Program-made: the position numbers and the translations under genes
Part shown: positions 27,816 through 36,303 of the stretch, piece by piece
Numbering within the stretch: position 1 is the first letter of the stretch
Layout of the letters: the number at the start of each line of letters is the position of its first letter
The notes under the pieces: generated by a model
The model's input: the letters and a program-made list of their open reading frames with translations, nothing else
Told to the model about the DNA's origin: nothing
Databases searched by the model: none
Origin: Sphingobacteriales bacterium
GTDB taxonomy: Bacteria; Bacteroidota; Bacteroidia; Chitinophagales; Chitinophagaceae
NCBI GenBank assembly: GCA_016235125.1
Contig: JACRLZ010000004.1
Coordinates: 186,001 to 250,000 of the forward strand
Direction: 5' to 3'
DNA: 64,000 nt

Positions 27816-29033
27816 TTATGTTTGTATCATTTTTTGACTTACCAGTTGTTCAATAAAAGTTTCTATTTTGGTCGTTGTTTGTCCTTCTGAATAGAAACGC
27901 AGATCGCACAGGTCGCCCTCAATTACAAGCACCGGTATCCCGTATTCCTTATAAAACCGGAGCGGTAATCCAAATCGGGCATTGGAATTATTAAAACAGG
28001 TTTTGGCGTCATGAAAAATAATTCCATCCACCCGGAAATCATCAGCCATTTGTTTCAGCATTTTCATTTTCGCATTTTCGCTGCGGTTAATAAAAATTTC
28101 GGTGTAGGCTTTTGCCGATGAATCAAATGGATCGTTTTCATCAAATGCATCAAATACCCAGCTGTTGCAATAAGTAGATGCTACCACTGTTGAATTATTC
28201 TGAATAAAAAGATCTGACAGGGCCCGCAGTTTTCCCCAAATGGGCATTCCATCCCAGTAAAGACGGCTTTGTTCATTACTTACCATGCCTTTATTATCAG
28301 CTGTATTTTTCAATAGCTCATCCAGCAATTCCTGGTAATAATCTTTTGCAATCTGTGTGCCCCTGAGCACAACGATGGGTCCCATGTGAATAGTTCCGTC
28401 AAAAAAACTGATCGGCGCCGGACTGTGTTTAGCGGTAGCCAGCACCCTCTTCCACAATTCCGTTGCTTCTTTACTTAAGCGAAGGGTATGGCGGAACCGG
28501 TCAATATCAAATGACTGCCCGCTGGCTTTTTCGCAGACAGGTATCATTGCTTTAAACTGGTTGCTTACATCCGCTATTTCTGCTTCCGTAATATCATCTA
28601 TATGCCTGGGAGGATAAACACCAATGGCAGGACAATTAAATTCTTTTGCAAAAAAAGTAAACCAGTCCTGCACTTCGCGGCATTGATTGGTATTGTAAAC
28701 TATTAAATCAGGTTTGGGGATCCCTTTCATTCCGTAATGATCCTGCAATGGCGTTCTTTTATTAAGATAAGCGCCGATATCGCTGGTAAGATAAGAGCAG
28801 ATATCACCGGAATATCCGAGATTGACAGTAGATGAAATAAAATCTCCTGCCACCCTTGTGGCTCCCATCAACGCCCCGTGATTTTCGGGGAAGTAAACCT
28901 CAAAACCGAAAGAACGGAGCAACTCGGCCGGACCAACGCTGGTACACCATGCTATTTTACCGGCATTCTCCATGCCGATGAAATAATCTTTCATTAATTG
29001 CCGCAGCCGCCTTGTGGTTTTAATTTCATACAT
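27816..29033 (-). CDS. 2-hydroxyacyl-CoA dehydratase D-component family protein
   Basis: This 405-residue protein belongs to the HgdB/BcrB/BcrC family of Fe-S proteins that are reduced by ATP-dependent activases. Cysteines at the expected cluster positions occur in YSGDICSYLTSD near residue 78, NTNQCREVQDW near 117 and HDAKTCFNNSNAR near 345, with extra cysteines in ASTYCNSWVF and EGDLCDLRFY. It differs clearly from BcrB and BcrC encoded in the same array. It stands alone, without a second dehydratase subunit, and is separated by one base from the reductase-activase fusion. The pair may be a dehydratase or a small reductase of the double-cubane-protein type; the substrate is unknown. Confidence 0.82.
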   Translation of the reverse strand: MYEIKTTRRLRQLMKDYFIGMENAGKIAWCTSVGPAELLRSFGFEVYFPENHGALMGATRVAGDFISSTVNLGYSGDICSYLTSDIGAYLNKRTPLQDHYGMKGIPKPDLIVYNTNQCREVQDWFTFFAKEFNCPAIGVYPPRHIDDITEAEIADVSNQFKAMIPVCEKASGQSFDIDRFRHTLRLSKEATELWKRVLATAKHSPAPISFFDGTIHMGPIVVLRGTQIAKDYYQELLDELLKNTADNKGMVSNEQSRLYWDGMPIWGKLRALSDLFIQNNSTVVASTYCNSWVFDAFDENDPFDSSAKAYTEIFINRSENAKMKMLKQMADDFRVDGIIFHDAKTCFNNSNARFGLPLRFYKEYGIPVLVIEGDLCDLRFYSEGQTTTKIETFIEQLVSQKMIQT

Positions 29034-29035
29034 AA

Positions 29036-30784
29036 TTAAACAGTAATTATTTTTCCAAGCGAATCTTCTGTTTCTGATAATCGTATTACATATACTTCAT
29101 TGTCTACAAGATTTTTTGCTCCGTATAAGTTTTCGAGGTGGGCTTTGTATGCTTTCACGACATTCTTGGGAGCCACTTTCATAGAAGGTGTGAGAGTGCC
29201 TTTCTCCAGTGTCAGTTCATCATTAATAATCATGGCTGATTTTATTTTTGCAAATTTCTGGCCTATCCCACAGTTGGCATCGTGTAAACATCCTCTCAGG
29301 CATCTCGATAATTCATTCAGGTTACGGGGACAAAAACAGCCTTCATTGGGAGACAGTGCATAGTCGGGTATTTCCAATAATTTTTTATTGGGAAATAATA
29401 AAGCAACGGGATATTCTTCCCCGTTTCCTACCACCATGGCGAAAGAAATATAATGACACTTGAGTTCAATTAATTTCTCTAAATCTGATGGAACTACTTT
29501 TTCCCCATTGGATAATTTAAAAATCCTGTCTTTTCTTGTAATCAGCTTCAGCCCTTTTTCTGTCATTTCTCCAACATCGCCGGTACAAAACCAGTCATCC
29601 TCTGTGAATATTCCTTTGTTTGCTTCATCGTTTTTGTAATACCCTTTCATAACATTGGGGCCTTTTACCAGTATTTCGCCATCATCGGCGAGGCGAAGAC
29701 TTACACCCGGAAGGGGAAAACCAACCACACCCGGTTCTCTTTTTTGCAAAGGATCCGTCAGGGTACAACAGGGTGATGTTTCGGTAAGCCCCCATCCTTC
29801 AACAACGGGAATATGGCGTTTTTCAAATTCATCAGAAAGCTTTTGCGGAAGCGCAGCCGCCGCTGTAAATATGAATTTCAACTGCGAGTGAAAAAACAAA
29901 TCCTCCGCTTCCTTATCATGCCGGGTAAGATCAACCAGCATCTGGTACACTTTAGGTACACTGAAGAAAACAGTCGGTTGTATCAGTTTCCAGTTTTCAA
30001 GAATAACTGATGGATCTTTCCCCAAACCTGAATCAAGTGAATAAGTTGCCCCGTTATACAAGGCTGCAAACAATTCAAAAATGCCTCCGAAACTGTGGTG
30101 CCACGGAAGGTATGAAAGAAAGCGGTCGGATAAATCCAGGTTCCATACCAAAGAAAGGCCCGCCTGCTGCGACAGAATATTTTTATGTGAAAGCTGCACA
30201 CATTTGGGAATACCCATTGTTCCGGATGTGTACATGTTTAAACAAATCTCTTCAGGAGCTTCATTTAAATACAGTGAAAAATTTTTATCTGACCGTTCAG
30301 TCAGTAACTCATCAAAAGAATGCTGGTTCGGAAAATATTTTTTTTCCGCTTTATCAAAAACAAAAACATCTTTTACTTCAATATCACTCACACGGCTCAG
30401 TTGAAGTTCGCCTGCTACTGCCAGGAATTTTGCATCTGAATGATTGATGAGCAACTCTGCAGTTTCCTGGTGAAAGAATGCAAAAATGGGAACAGCAACA
30501 CCACCTGAAGCCATCACTGCCAGTTCCAGTTCCAGCATCTCCAGCCGGTTGGGTGAAAAGATGACCAATTTATCGCCCCGGCTAAAACCAAATTTTTTTA
30601 GATTAAAAGCAATGTTGAGAATATTATTATAAAACCCATTCCAGTTTATCCCGGTATATTTTCCATCCTGCTTCCATTGGAAAACGATTTTATCACTCCA
30701 CCTGCCTGCATTGGTTGCCAGCATGGTGGCGATGTTTGGAACAACATCACCCAAAACTTTACCTGACTGAATTATGGACTCCAT
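29036..30784 (-). CDS. AMP-forming acyl-CoA / aryl-CoA ligase
   Basis: This ANL-family ligase of about 582 residues activates a carboxylic acid to its CoA thioester through an acyl-AMP. Motifs are YTSGTMGIPK near residue 188, VVEGWGLTETSPC near 328, and WFCTGDVGEMTEKGLKLITR near 410. The closing region resembles long-chain (FAA1-type) synthetases more than classical benzoate-CoA ligase, and it carries an unusual Cys-rich segment (GCFCPRNLNELSRCLRGCLH near 480). Within this array it is the only candidate to activate benzoate, 4-hydroxybenzoate or the substrate of the neighbouring dehydratase. The ATG at 30784 was preferred over the TTG two codons earlier. Confidence 0.85.
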   Translation of the reverse strand: MESIIQSGKVLGDVVPNIATMLATNAGRWSDKIVFQWKQDGKYTGINWNGFYNNILNIAFNLKKFGFSRGDKLVIFSPNRLEMLELELAVMASGGVAVPIFAFFHQETAELLINHSDAKFLAVAGELQLSRVSDIEVKDVFVFDKAEKKYFPNQHSFDELLTERSDKNFSLYLNEAPEEICLNMYTSGTMGIPKCVQLSHKNILSQQAGLSLVWNLDLSDRFLSYLPWHHSFGGIFELFAALYNGATYSLDSGLGKDPSVILENWKLIQPTVFFSVPKVYQMLVDLTRHDKEAEDLFFHSQLKFIFTAAAALPQKLSDEFEKRHIPVVEGWGLTETSPCCTLTDPLQKREPGVVGFPLPGVSLRLADDGEILVKGPNVMKGYYKNDEANKGIFTEDDWFCTGDVGEMTEKGLKLITRKDRIFKLSNGEKVVPSDLEKLIELKCHYISFAMVVGNGEEYPVALLFPNKKLLEIPDYALSPNEGCFCPRNLNELSRCLRGCLHDANCGIGQKFAKIKSAMIINDELTLEKGTLTPSMKVAPKNVVKAYKAHLENLYGAKNLVDNEVYVIRLSETEDSLGKIITV

Positions 30785-30802
30785 AATCAAATAACATTGA
30801 TG

Positions 30803-31642
30803 TTAAACCATTTCTTTTTCCTTTGCTGCAAGTTTTACATGACGAAAGCCGCCCCACAAGGCGGCGCCAATAGCGCCTGCATAGCCTGCATCCGGATGTG
30901 TTTTTATTTCAAATTTTTTTCCTGTTTCCTTCAATTGCTCTTCTAATGCCTGCAGCATCCCTTTATTCAAAGCCATTCCTCCGGTTAGGACAATAGGTGA
31001 CTCAGCTTTCAGCGAACTCATTAGTTTAATAATGCGGCTGGCGATGGAAAGATGAATACCCTTGATGATGTTGGGTGTGGAAATTCCCCGTGATACCATG
31101 TTGATTACATCTGTTTCGGCCAGTACAGCACAGATACCGGATGATACTTCAGGATTATCTGCTTTTAATGAAACATCACCCACTTCCTCTATTGATAAAC
31201 CGAGGTAACGGGAAATATTTTCAACAAACTGTCCGGAGCCGGATGCACACTGACCAGTCATTTTATAATCCAATACCCTTGCATCCGGAGATATTTTTAT
31301 AGCCCGTACAAACAAGGCTCCCATATCCACCACCGTTTTTGCATCCGGGAAAAAATAATGGGCTCCTTTGGCATGTGTGGTCATTCCATAAAAATGTCCC
31401 CGTTTGCGTTTCACCAGGTCACCTTCACCGGTGGAAGCGAGGTATGCCAGGTCTTCATATTTAAGATTGAATTTTCGCAGCATACTCTGAATCATTTCAT
31501 CGGCCACCTGTGTAGGATTTCTTTTCCTGATTTTTTCTGTTTGTTTGTCAAGCAACTGGTGTTCGGAAGCATAATCCATCAGTACCAGCTTGATAAAATT
31601 GCTGCCGATATCAATACCCATTGTGTAAACCGATGATTCCAT
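30803..31642 (-). CDS. bcrD: benzoyl-CoA reductase subunit D (BcrD)
   Basis: BcrD is one of the two ASKHA ATPase subunits that form the ATP-driven electron activation module of class I benzoyl-CoA reductase. The 279-residue protein starts with the phosphate loop MGIDIGSNFIKLVLMD, has VVDMGALFVRAIKI near residue 108 and the cluster-ligand segment TGQCASGSGQFVENISRYLG near residue 129, the characteristic BcrD version. The second cysteine is in SSGICAVLAETDVINMVSRG and the third ATPase motif is VLTGGMALNKGM. It follows bcrA with a 13-base gap, matching the Thauera order bcrC-B-A-D. Confidence 0.93.
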   Translation of the reverse strand: MESSVYTMGIDIGSNFIKLVLMDYASEHQLLDKQTEKIRKRNPTQVADEMIQSMLRKFNLKYEDLAYLASTGEGDLVKRKRGHFYGMTTHAKGAHYFFPDAKTVVDMGALFVRAIKISPDARVLDYKMTGQCASGSGQFVENISRYLGLSIEEVGDVSLKADNPEVSSGICAVLAETDVINMVSRGISTPNIIKGIHLSIASRIIKLMSSLKAESPIVLTGGMALNKGMLQALEEQLKETGKKFEIKTHPDAGYAGAIGAALWGGFRHVKLAAKEKEMV

Positions 31643-31655
31643 TGAACAGTTTTTT

Positions 31656-33080
31656 TTATTTCATTGCTACCGTTTCTATTTTGCCTGCCGGAAGGTTAAT
31701 ATTCAAATTCCTTCTGGCGAACATGGCGCCGCCAAGGGCGCCCATAAATATTGAGTCTGTATGAATATTTATTTTTATTTTATCTCCATAATTTTCCTTT
31801 ACCAGCTGCGATAAATATTTTAATACGGCCGGATTCCTGGCTACACCGCCGGTGAAAGTGAATTCATTAAACACTCCGCCCGAACGGGCCAGTAATGACA
31901 TAGCCCGCATGATGATGGCTTTATGCAGCCCCCCCAATATATCTTCTCTTTTTTCTCCGAGATTGGTAAGCTCTCTTAATTCCGCACCTGCAAATACGGT
32001 GCAGGTAGAACAGATATTTACTTCCTTTTCTGCTTTCAATGCCATGGGGCCAAGTTCGTTCAGAGAAATGCTCATTTCATCTGCGATATAACCGAGATAA
32101 CGTCCGCAACCTGCAGCACAACGGTCATTCATCTGAAAACTGGTAACGAGTCCGTATTTATCAACCTGTATGGCCTTTGTATCCTGTCCGCCTATATCCA
32201 ATACTGTACGGGTTTCCGGAAAAACAGCATGAGCGCCGAATGCATGACATAAAATTTCTGAACGGATACAATCCTGCGGGAAAGGAAGCAGGGCACGGCC
32301 ATAGCCTGTTCCTGTCATATTGGTAATATTGAAATCAATTTTTGCTATTTCATCAATATGCACCCGGAGTGAATCGGAAACATGATCAAAATTTCCTTTC
32401 AGGAGGTTGAGTTCTGCATCGAAATTGATACTGGTATCATCTAAAACTTCATCAGGAAGATTTTTATATTTTTCCCTAAGCTCATCCATAGCTTTATCAA
32501 TAAGCTCCCTGAAATCGAAACTGATCAATTGATTTTCCGCCGGGCTGATACTTTTATCCCAAACGGTCATCAGCGGTTCAAACAGAGCCATATCCAGTTT
32601 ATTGACTTCTTCGTTATACTTTTCAGAAACAATATCACGGAAGAACTGGTTTTTTGCTCCCAGGTTATTATACAAATAATCATGCTTGATAACTGGTTTA
32701 AATGCACGGCGGATATTTCGCAGTTGCTGAAGCATTTTTTCCCGGGTCTCTTCCTCCTTAAAAAATGTATGGCATGTCTTCAAAAGTTCTTCTCCCAGTT
32801 TATCCAGCCTCACTTTAAATTGTTCATATTGAAAAACACTTTCCAGGTCATTGATATATTTCTTAAATGCCGGATTTGCTTTTATTTCTTCCTCCAGTTT
32901 TTTCTTCAGCACGGAAAAACGGGCATTATAAACAGCTTCATCCTTTGCAATATCTGCTGCCACTGAATAATTGGCTCTTGTATTCGTAATGCCACGACCG
33001 ATTATCTCATCCTGTTCATTGATGATAACCGCTTTGGAGGTGGTAGAACCCAGATCAACGCCGAGATAATATTTATTCAT
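31656..33080 (-). CDS. bcrA: benzoyl-CoA reductase subunit A (BcrA)
   Basis: BcrA is the larger ATPase subunit of class I benzoyl-CoA reductase. The 474-residue protein begins with YLGVDLGSTTSKAVIINE, contains a long, largely helical, charged insertion (about residues 55-235) typical of BcrA, then VLDIGGQDTKAIQVDKYG, the cluster-ligand segment QMNDRCAAGCGRYLGYIADE near residue 320, CSTCTVFAGAELREL near 358 and FTGGVARNPAVLKYL. Together with BcrD it shares one [4Fe-4S] cluster at the subunit interface and couples ATP hydrolysis to reduction of the aromatic ring by BcrBC. Confidence 0.94.
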   Translation of the reverse strand: MNKYYLGVDLGSTTSKAVIINEQDEIIGRGITNTRANYSVAADIAKDEAVYNARFSVLKKKLEEEIKANPAFKKYINDLESVFQYEQFKVRLDKLGEELLKTCHTFFKEEETREKMLQQLRNIRRAFKPVIKHDYLYNNLGAKNQFFRDIVSEKYNEEVNKLDMALFEPLMTVWDKSISPAENQLISFDFRELIDKAMDELREKYKNLPDEVLDDTSINFDAELNLLKGNFDHVSDSLRVHIDEIAKIDFNITNMTGTGYGRALLPFPQDCIRSEILCHAFGAHAVFPETRTVLDIGGQDTKAIQVDKYGLVTSFQMNDRCAAGCGRYLGYIADEMSISLNELGPMALKAEKEVNICSTCTVFAGAELRELTNLGEKREDILGGLHKAIIMRAMSLLARSGGVFNEFTFTGGVARNPAVLKYLSQLVKENYGDKIKINIHTDSIFMGALGGAMFARRNLNINLPAGKIETVAMK

Positions 33081-33112
33081 TAAAATGTTTTAAAATTTTA
33101 TTTTTCCTGAAT

Positions 33113-34420
33113 TCAAATAATTTTTTCAGCTTCCTGTGCCATAATAATTTTTCGCTGGTCCAGCATCTGGAAGTATGATTCAAGCCGGTTCTTAATATTT
33201 GCATAAGAAAAATAACGTGGGTCCACCAGGTCGCTTTCAATAAAACCAACAGGTACTTCCATACGCTGTTCTATTTCCCGCATGATCATGAGCTGGCCTG
33301 CAGAAAATGAATTGCAGCTTTTGATAGAATTGATAAGAAATCCATCTGCCTGGTATTCCTTCACATAATCAGCAAGAAGATTTACCCGTTGCGGCAGATT
33401 CATATTGGTGTAACAACCCATGCAATATTTTGCCAAACTCTCAAGCGGTTCATTTGCATCATGACGAAAACCCAGATCATACACACCCCCCACTTTTGTA
33501 TAAGAAGAAGCAACGATCACAGCGCCTGCATCATAAAATATTTTCCAGAACTCACGGAAGTTTGTCCAGTTAGGAGGACCTTCCACAACCAGTCTGAATT
33601 TTTCTTCTTTCAGTTCCCCTTCGGGAGTTACCGGACCCAAACCCAGTTTCATCCTTTCCATAACTTCGTCATACAGTTCCGTATAGTATTCAACAGCTTC
33701 TTCTGTTCCCCTGAAGGCAGTAAAAATGGGACCGATATAATAAACACCGGCAAAATAGGCATCAATGGGTGATGGCCTGTGTTTTGCAGTTTCTAAAATC
33801 TTTACCAGTAAGTCTTCAGCTTTTGCAGAGTTCAACATCATTTTAGATAACCGCTCCATGTCAAATTTTTTTCCCGAAACCATTTCCATTTTGGGTATCA
33901 CATCTTCTTTCATTTGCTTCACCATATATTCAACCTGGTCCGGGGTAATATGACCATCTTCCTGGTAAGGAGTATGTAGCATAGCAACAGGAACACCGGG
34001 ATACAGACGTTCCAGGTTTTCAAACCATTTCATAAAAGTGAAACAACCGGTATAACTGAGCAGGAGCAAATCAGGTGGCGGAAGTTTTTCTCCCGTGGGG
34101 CCGATATTGCCATTCAACATCATCCCAATATCACATTTCACATATGTACAAACATCTTCACTGAATCCGATTTTTTCAGCTTCTTTGATATATGACCCCG
34201 ATTTTTTCCGCATTCCGGATTGCAAGGCATTTATTTCCGGGTACACTGGCAGCATATCAAAAGATAAAATCAATTCGGTAAGATTTCCGGGAACAAATGT
34301 GTATACCACTTTCTTACCTGTTTCTTTTGTTACACTTAACTCATGAAAAAGCTTTGCAAGCATGTCTTTTTGTATGACCATGCTTTTTTCCTTTATAGCT
34401 TCTTTTGTTTCCATACTCAT
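33113..34420 (-). CDS. bcrB: benzoyl-CoA reductase subunit B (BcrB)
   Basis: BcrB is a substrate-binding [4Fe-4S] subunit of ATP-dependent benzoyl-CoA reductase. The 435-residue protein closely follows Thauera BcrB as I recall it: VVYTFVPGNLTELILSFDML near residue 38, SEDVCTYVKCDIGMM near 85, LLLLSYTGCFTFMKWFE near 118, VVEGPPNWTNFREFWKIFYD near 268, ASSYTKVGGVYDLGFRHD near 293 and INSIKSCNSFSAGQLMIMRE near 360. Cluster cysteines and length are complete. It follows bcrC with a 7-base gap. Confidence 0.95.
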   Translation of the reverse strand: MSMETKEAIKEKSMVIQKDMLAKLFHELSVTKETGKKVVYTFVPGNLTELILSFDMLPVYPEINALQSGMRKKSGSYIKEAEKIGFSEDVCTYVKCDIGMMLNGNIGPTGEKLPPPDLLLLSYTGCFTFMKWFENLERLYPGVPVAMLHTPYQEDGHITPDQVEYMVKQMKEDVIPKMEMVSGKKFDMERLSKMMLNSAKAEDLLVKILETAKHRPSPIDAYFAGVYYIGPIFTAFRGTEEAVEYYTELYDEVMERMKLGLGPVTPEGELKEEKFRLVVEGPPNWTNFREFWKIFYDAGAVIVASSYTKVGGVYDLGFRHDANEPLESLAKYCMGCYTNMNLPQRVNLLADYVKEYQADGFLINSIKSCNSFSAGQLMIMREIEQRMEVPVGFIESDLVDPRYFSYANIKNRLESYFQMLDQRKIIMAQEAEKII

Positions 34421-34427
34421 TTTGTTT

Positions 34428-35591
34428 TTAAGCCCAGAGTTTAATGGAGTCAGAAAATGTTCCTGCCTGTTCTTTTATCACTTTAAACTGCCCGGTGTTT
34501 TCGTGGTATTGAAAATTGATATGCGGGATACCGGCAGCATCGCAATGCTTTTGCAGTTCAGGCCTGTCGAGCAGGGCAGGATCACAAAAACTTGCGGCGC
34601 TGAAAATCACACCATCAGCATTCCTTAGTTTAACTAAATCAACAAGACGTTTCCCTTTTGGGTTGCCTACATCATACACAGCGGAGGCAAATGTGCTTTG
34701 CGTGAGGTAAGCATTTGTCAAAGCAGCAAGAGGGTCAGTAGTTGTATCGTCAATATCGCCCTGTATCCATCTTGATCCCTGCATGAAATCATCATCAACG
34801 ATATAACAGCCGGCCATTTCAATAGATTTAATTAATCCAAGAGGCGGTTGTTCGCAAAATGAACCGGTAATTACTACACGGATATTATCCATGGGTTCTC
34901 CTCTTTCTTCGCAGACGATATCAACAACTTCTTCGAGAATCCGGTTATGTTCTTCTACGGGCATTGCCAAGCCTGCCCTTACGATCAGGTAGGTGTCCAC
35001 TGCAGACAGCCTCCAGGGATATTGCTGGCGTATATCATATATTTCTTCAATTAATCTCCTGTTCTTATTATACAGCCTGATGGAATGATTCAGGTTCTCT
35101 GCAGTAAGCATTACTCCGTTTACTTTATAAACATCATCAATTATTTTTTCCAGCTCCTGCCGGTAAAAAACACCGCCGATCAATGAATCAAAGTTTTGAG
35201 GATAATCAAAATAACGCTGAAACTTTCCTTTTTGAGCCAGTTTAAACATACCGGAAAGATTTCTTACACAATCGCAGATTGCAGGAAAAACGAAACCATC
35301 AAAATGCTCAAGACTGTCGTCAAGCGCCATTTCAATTATACCTCTTGGCAGATGACAGATATAAGACTGGTAATAAGCATCGCCTTTGATAATTTGTTTA
35401 TGATCTCCTGCCCCCATGATCCCGATTGCAAGGCCGTTTACCGCATGTACAATCTCCCTGGGAAAATAGATGGGAAGAAAACCCAGCAGCACCCTGTCTT
35501 CTTGCTCCAGTTTCCAGTTTTTTGCCTTTGTAAACCGGAGATCGAAAGCCGTTTTATTGCAAGAAGCCAATAATTCACTGAACTGTTTCAT
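34428..35591 (-). CDS. bcrC: benzoyl-CoA reductase subunit C (BcrC)
   Basis: BcrC is the second substrate-binding subunit of class I benzoyl-CoA reductase and pairs with BcrB. The 387-residue protein shows YFPREIVHAVNGLAIGIMGA near residue 42, FPAICDCVRNLSGMFKL near 101, VVITGSFCEQPPLGLIKSIE near 242, DDDFMQGSRWIQGDI near 268 and VIFSAASFCDPALLDRPELQ near 330. It is the first of the bcrC-B-A-D set. Its start overlaps the end of the hemerythrin gene by 17 bases, which places the hemerythrin in the same transcript. Confidence 0.95.
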   Translation of the reverse strand: MKQFSELLASCNKTAFDLRFTKAKNWKLEQEDRVLLGFLPIYFPREIVHAVNGLAIGIMGAGDHKQIIKGDAYYQSYICHLPRGIIEMALDDSLEHFDGFVFPAICDCVRNLSGMFKLAQKGKFQRYFDYPQNFDSLIGGVFYRQELEKIIDDVYKVNGVMLTAENLNHSIRLYNKNRRLIEEIYDIRQQYPWRLSAVDTYLIVRAGLAMPVEEHNRILEEVVDIVCEERGEPMDNIRVVITGSFCEQPPLGLIKSIEMAGCYIVDDDFMQGSRWIQGDIDDTTTDPLAALTNAYLTQSTFASAVYDVGNPKGKRLVDLVKLRNADGVIFSAASFCDPALLDRPELQKHCDAAGIPHINFQYHENTGQFKVIKEQAGTFSDSIKLWA

Positions 35592-36117
35592 TCCTGTTTA
35601 GCTTTTTAATTTTTTCTTCATACTCTTTTTTCCTTTCTATTCCAAGTTCTTCATCCTTATCAATACATTTATAATAAAGCCGGTTAATCTCATCTGCAGA
35701 AAGTATATCATCAGCCATCGGAAAAAGCTCATCATTTTCGGCTGCTATATGGTCTTTTAATTTTTCCATATACATTTCAAGATATCGCTGGGTTGAAACA
35801 TAATCCTGCTGGTCAAAGACTTTATGTATTTCCTGTACAAGCTGACGGAAATCTTCATGATGCTCCGTTAATTCCTGTACAATTGACATGCCTGCCAGTT
35901 CATTTACTTTACTGATTGCCGGGAACAAAATCTCTTCTTCTTTCTGATGATGAAACTCATCGGCATAAACTGAAAAAAAATCAAAAAGGGAATTCACAAA
36001 TTCTTTGTATGCAGAGGGATCTGTTTCCCAAAGCTTATTATTTGATTCAATAAGCTTTCCTGCATCCAGAATGACATTATGTTCTGCCACCAATAACTCG
36101 GAAAGAGAAGTTTGCAT
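35575..36117 (-). CDS. hemerythrin-domain (HHE) protein heading the bcr array
   Basis: This protein of about 180 residues binds a di-iron centre in a four-helix bundle. Helix-borne ligands are visible in LVAEHNVILD, EFHHQKEEEILFPAI, LTEHHEDFRQ and DHIAAENDELFPMAD. Hemerythrin-type proteins bind O2 or NO or act in iron and redox sensing. The gene is the first of the minus-strand array and overlaps bcrC, so protection of the oxygen-sensitive reductase against O2 or NO is a reasonable inference. The ATG at 36117 was chosen over the TTG at 36132 because it fits the promoter spacing and the domain begins just after it. Confidence 0.87.
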   Translation of the reverse strand: MQTSLSELLVAEHNVILDAGKLIESNNKLWETDPSAYKEFVNSLFDFFSVYADEFHHQKEEEILFPAISKVNELAGMSIVQELTEHHEDFRQLVQEIHKVFDQQDYVSTQRYLEMYMEKLKDHIAAENDELFPMADDILSADEINRLYYKCIDKDEELGIERKKEYEEKIKKLNRNETVQ

Positions 36118-36150
36118 ATCTTTTACCGGCAATACTTAGGTTTTGCATAT

Positions 36151-36194
36151 CAAAGTAGATGATTTTGCCAGCCAAAAAACATGACATTAATCAT
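36151..36194 (-). promoter_or_regulatory. predicted Crp/Fnr-type promoter of the aromatic array
   Basis: On the minus strand the sequence ATGATTAATGTCAT (36194-36181) has the TGA-N6-TCA core of Crp/Fnr-family sites and is close to the TTGAT-N4-ATCAA consensus. A Bacteroidota-like -7 element TACTTTG lies at 36157-36151. If transcription starts near 36145 the site is centred about 42 bases upstream, the class II activator distance. The same spacing is seen at 40827-40840. No mapped start supports this, so it is a prediction. Confidence 0.5.
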
Positions 36195-36303
36195 TCAGGA
36201 ATAAGATATAAATCGGCCAATATTCAGGAAAAAATACGCTGGATTGTATTTGTATAAAAAGCGATAAAACAGGTCTGAAGTTGATGTGAAAATAAAAACT
36301 TTG

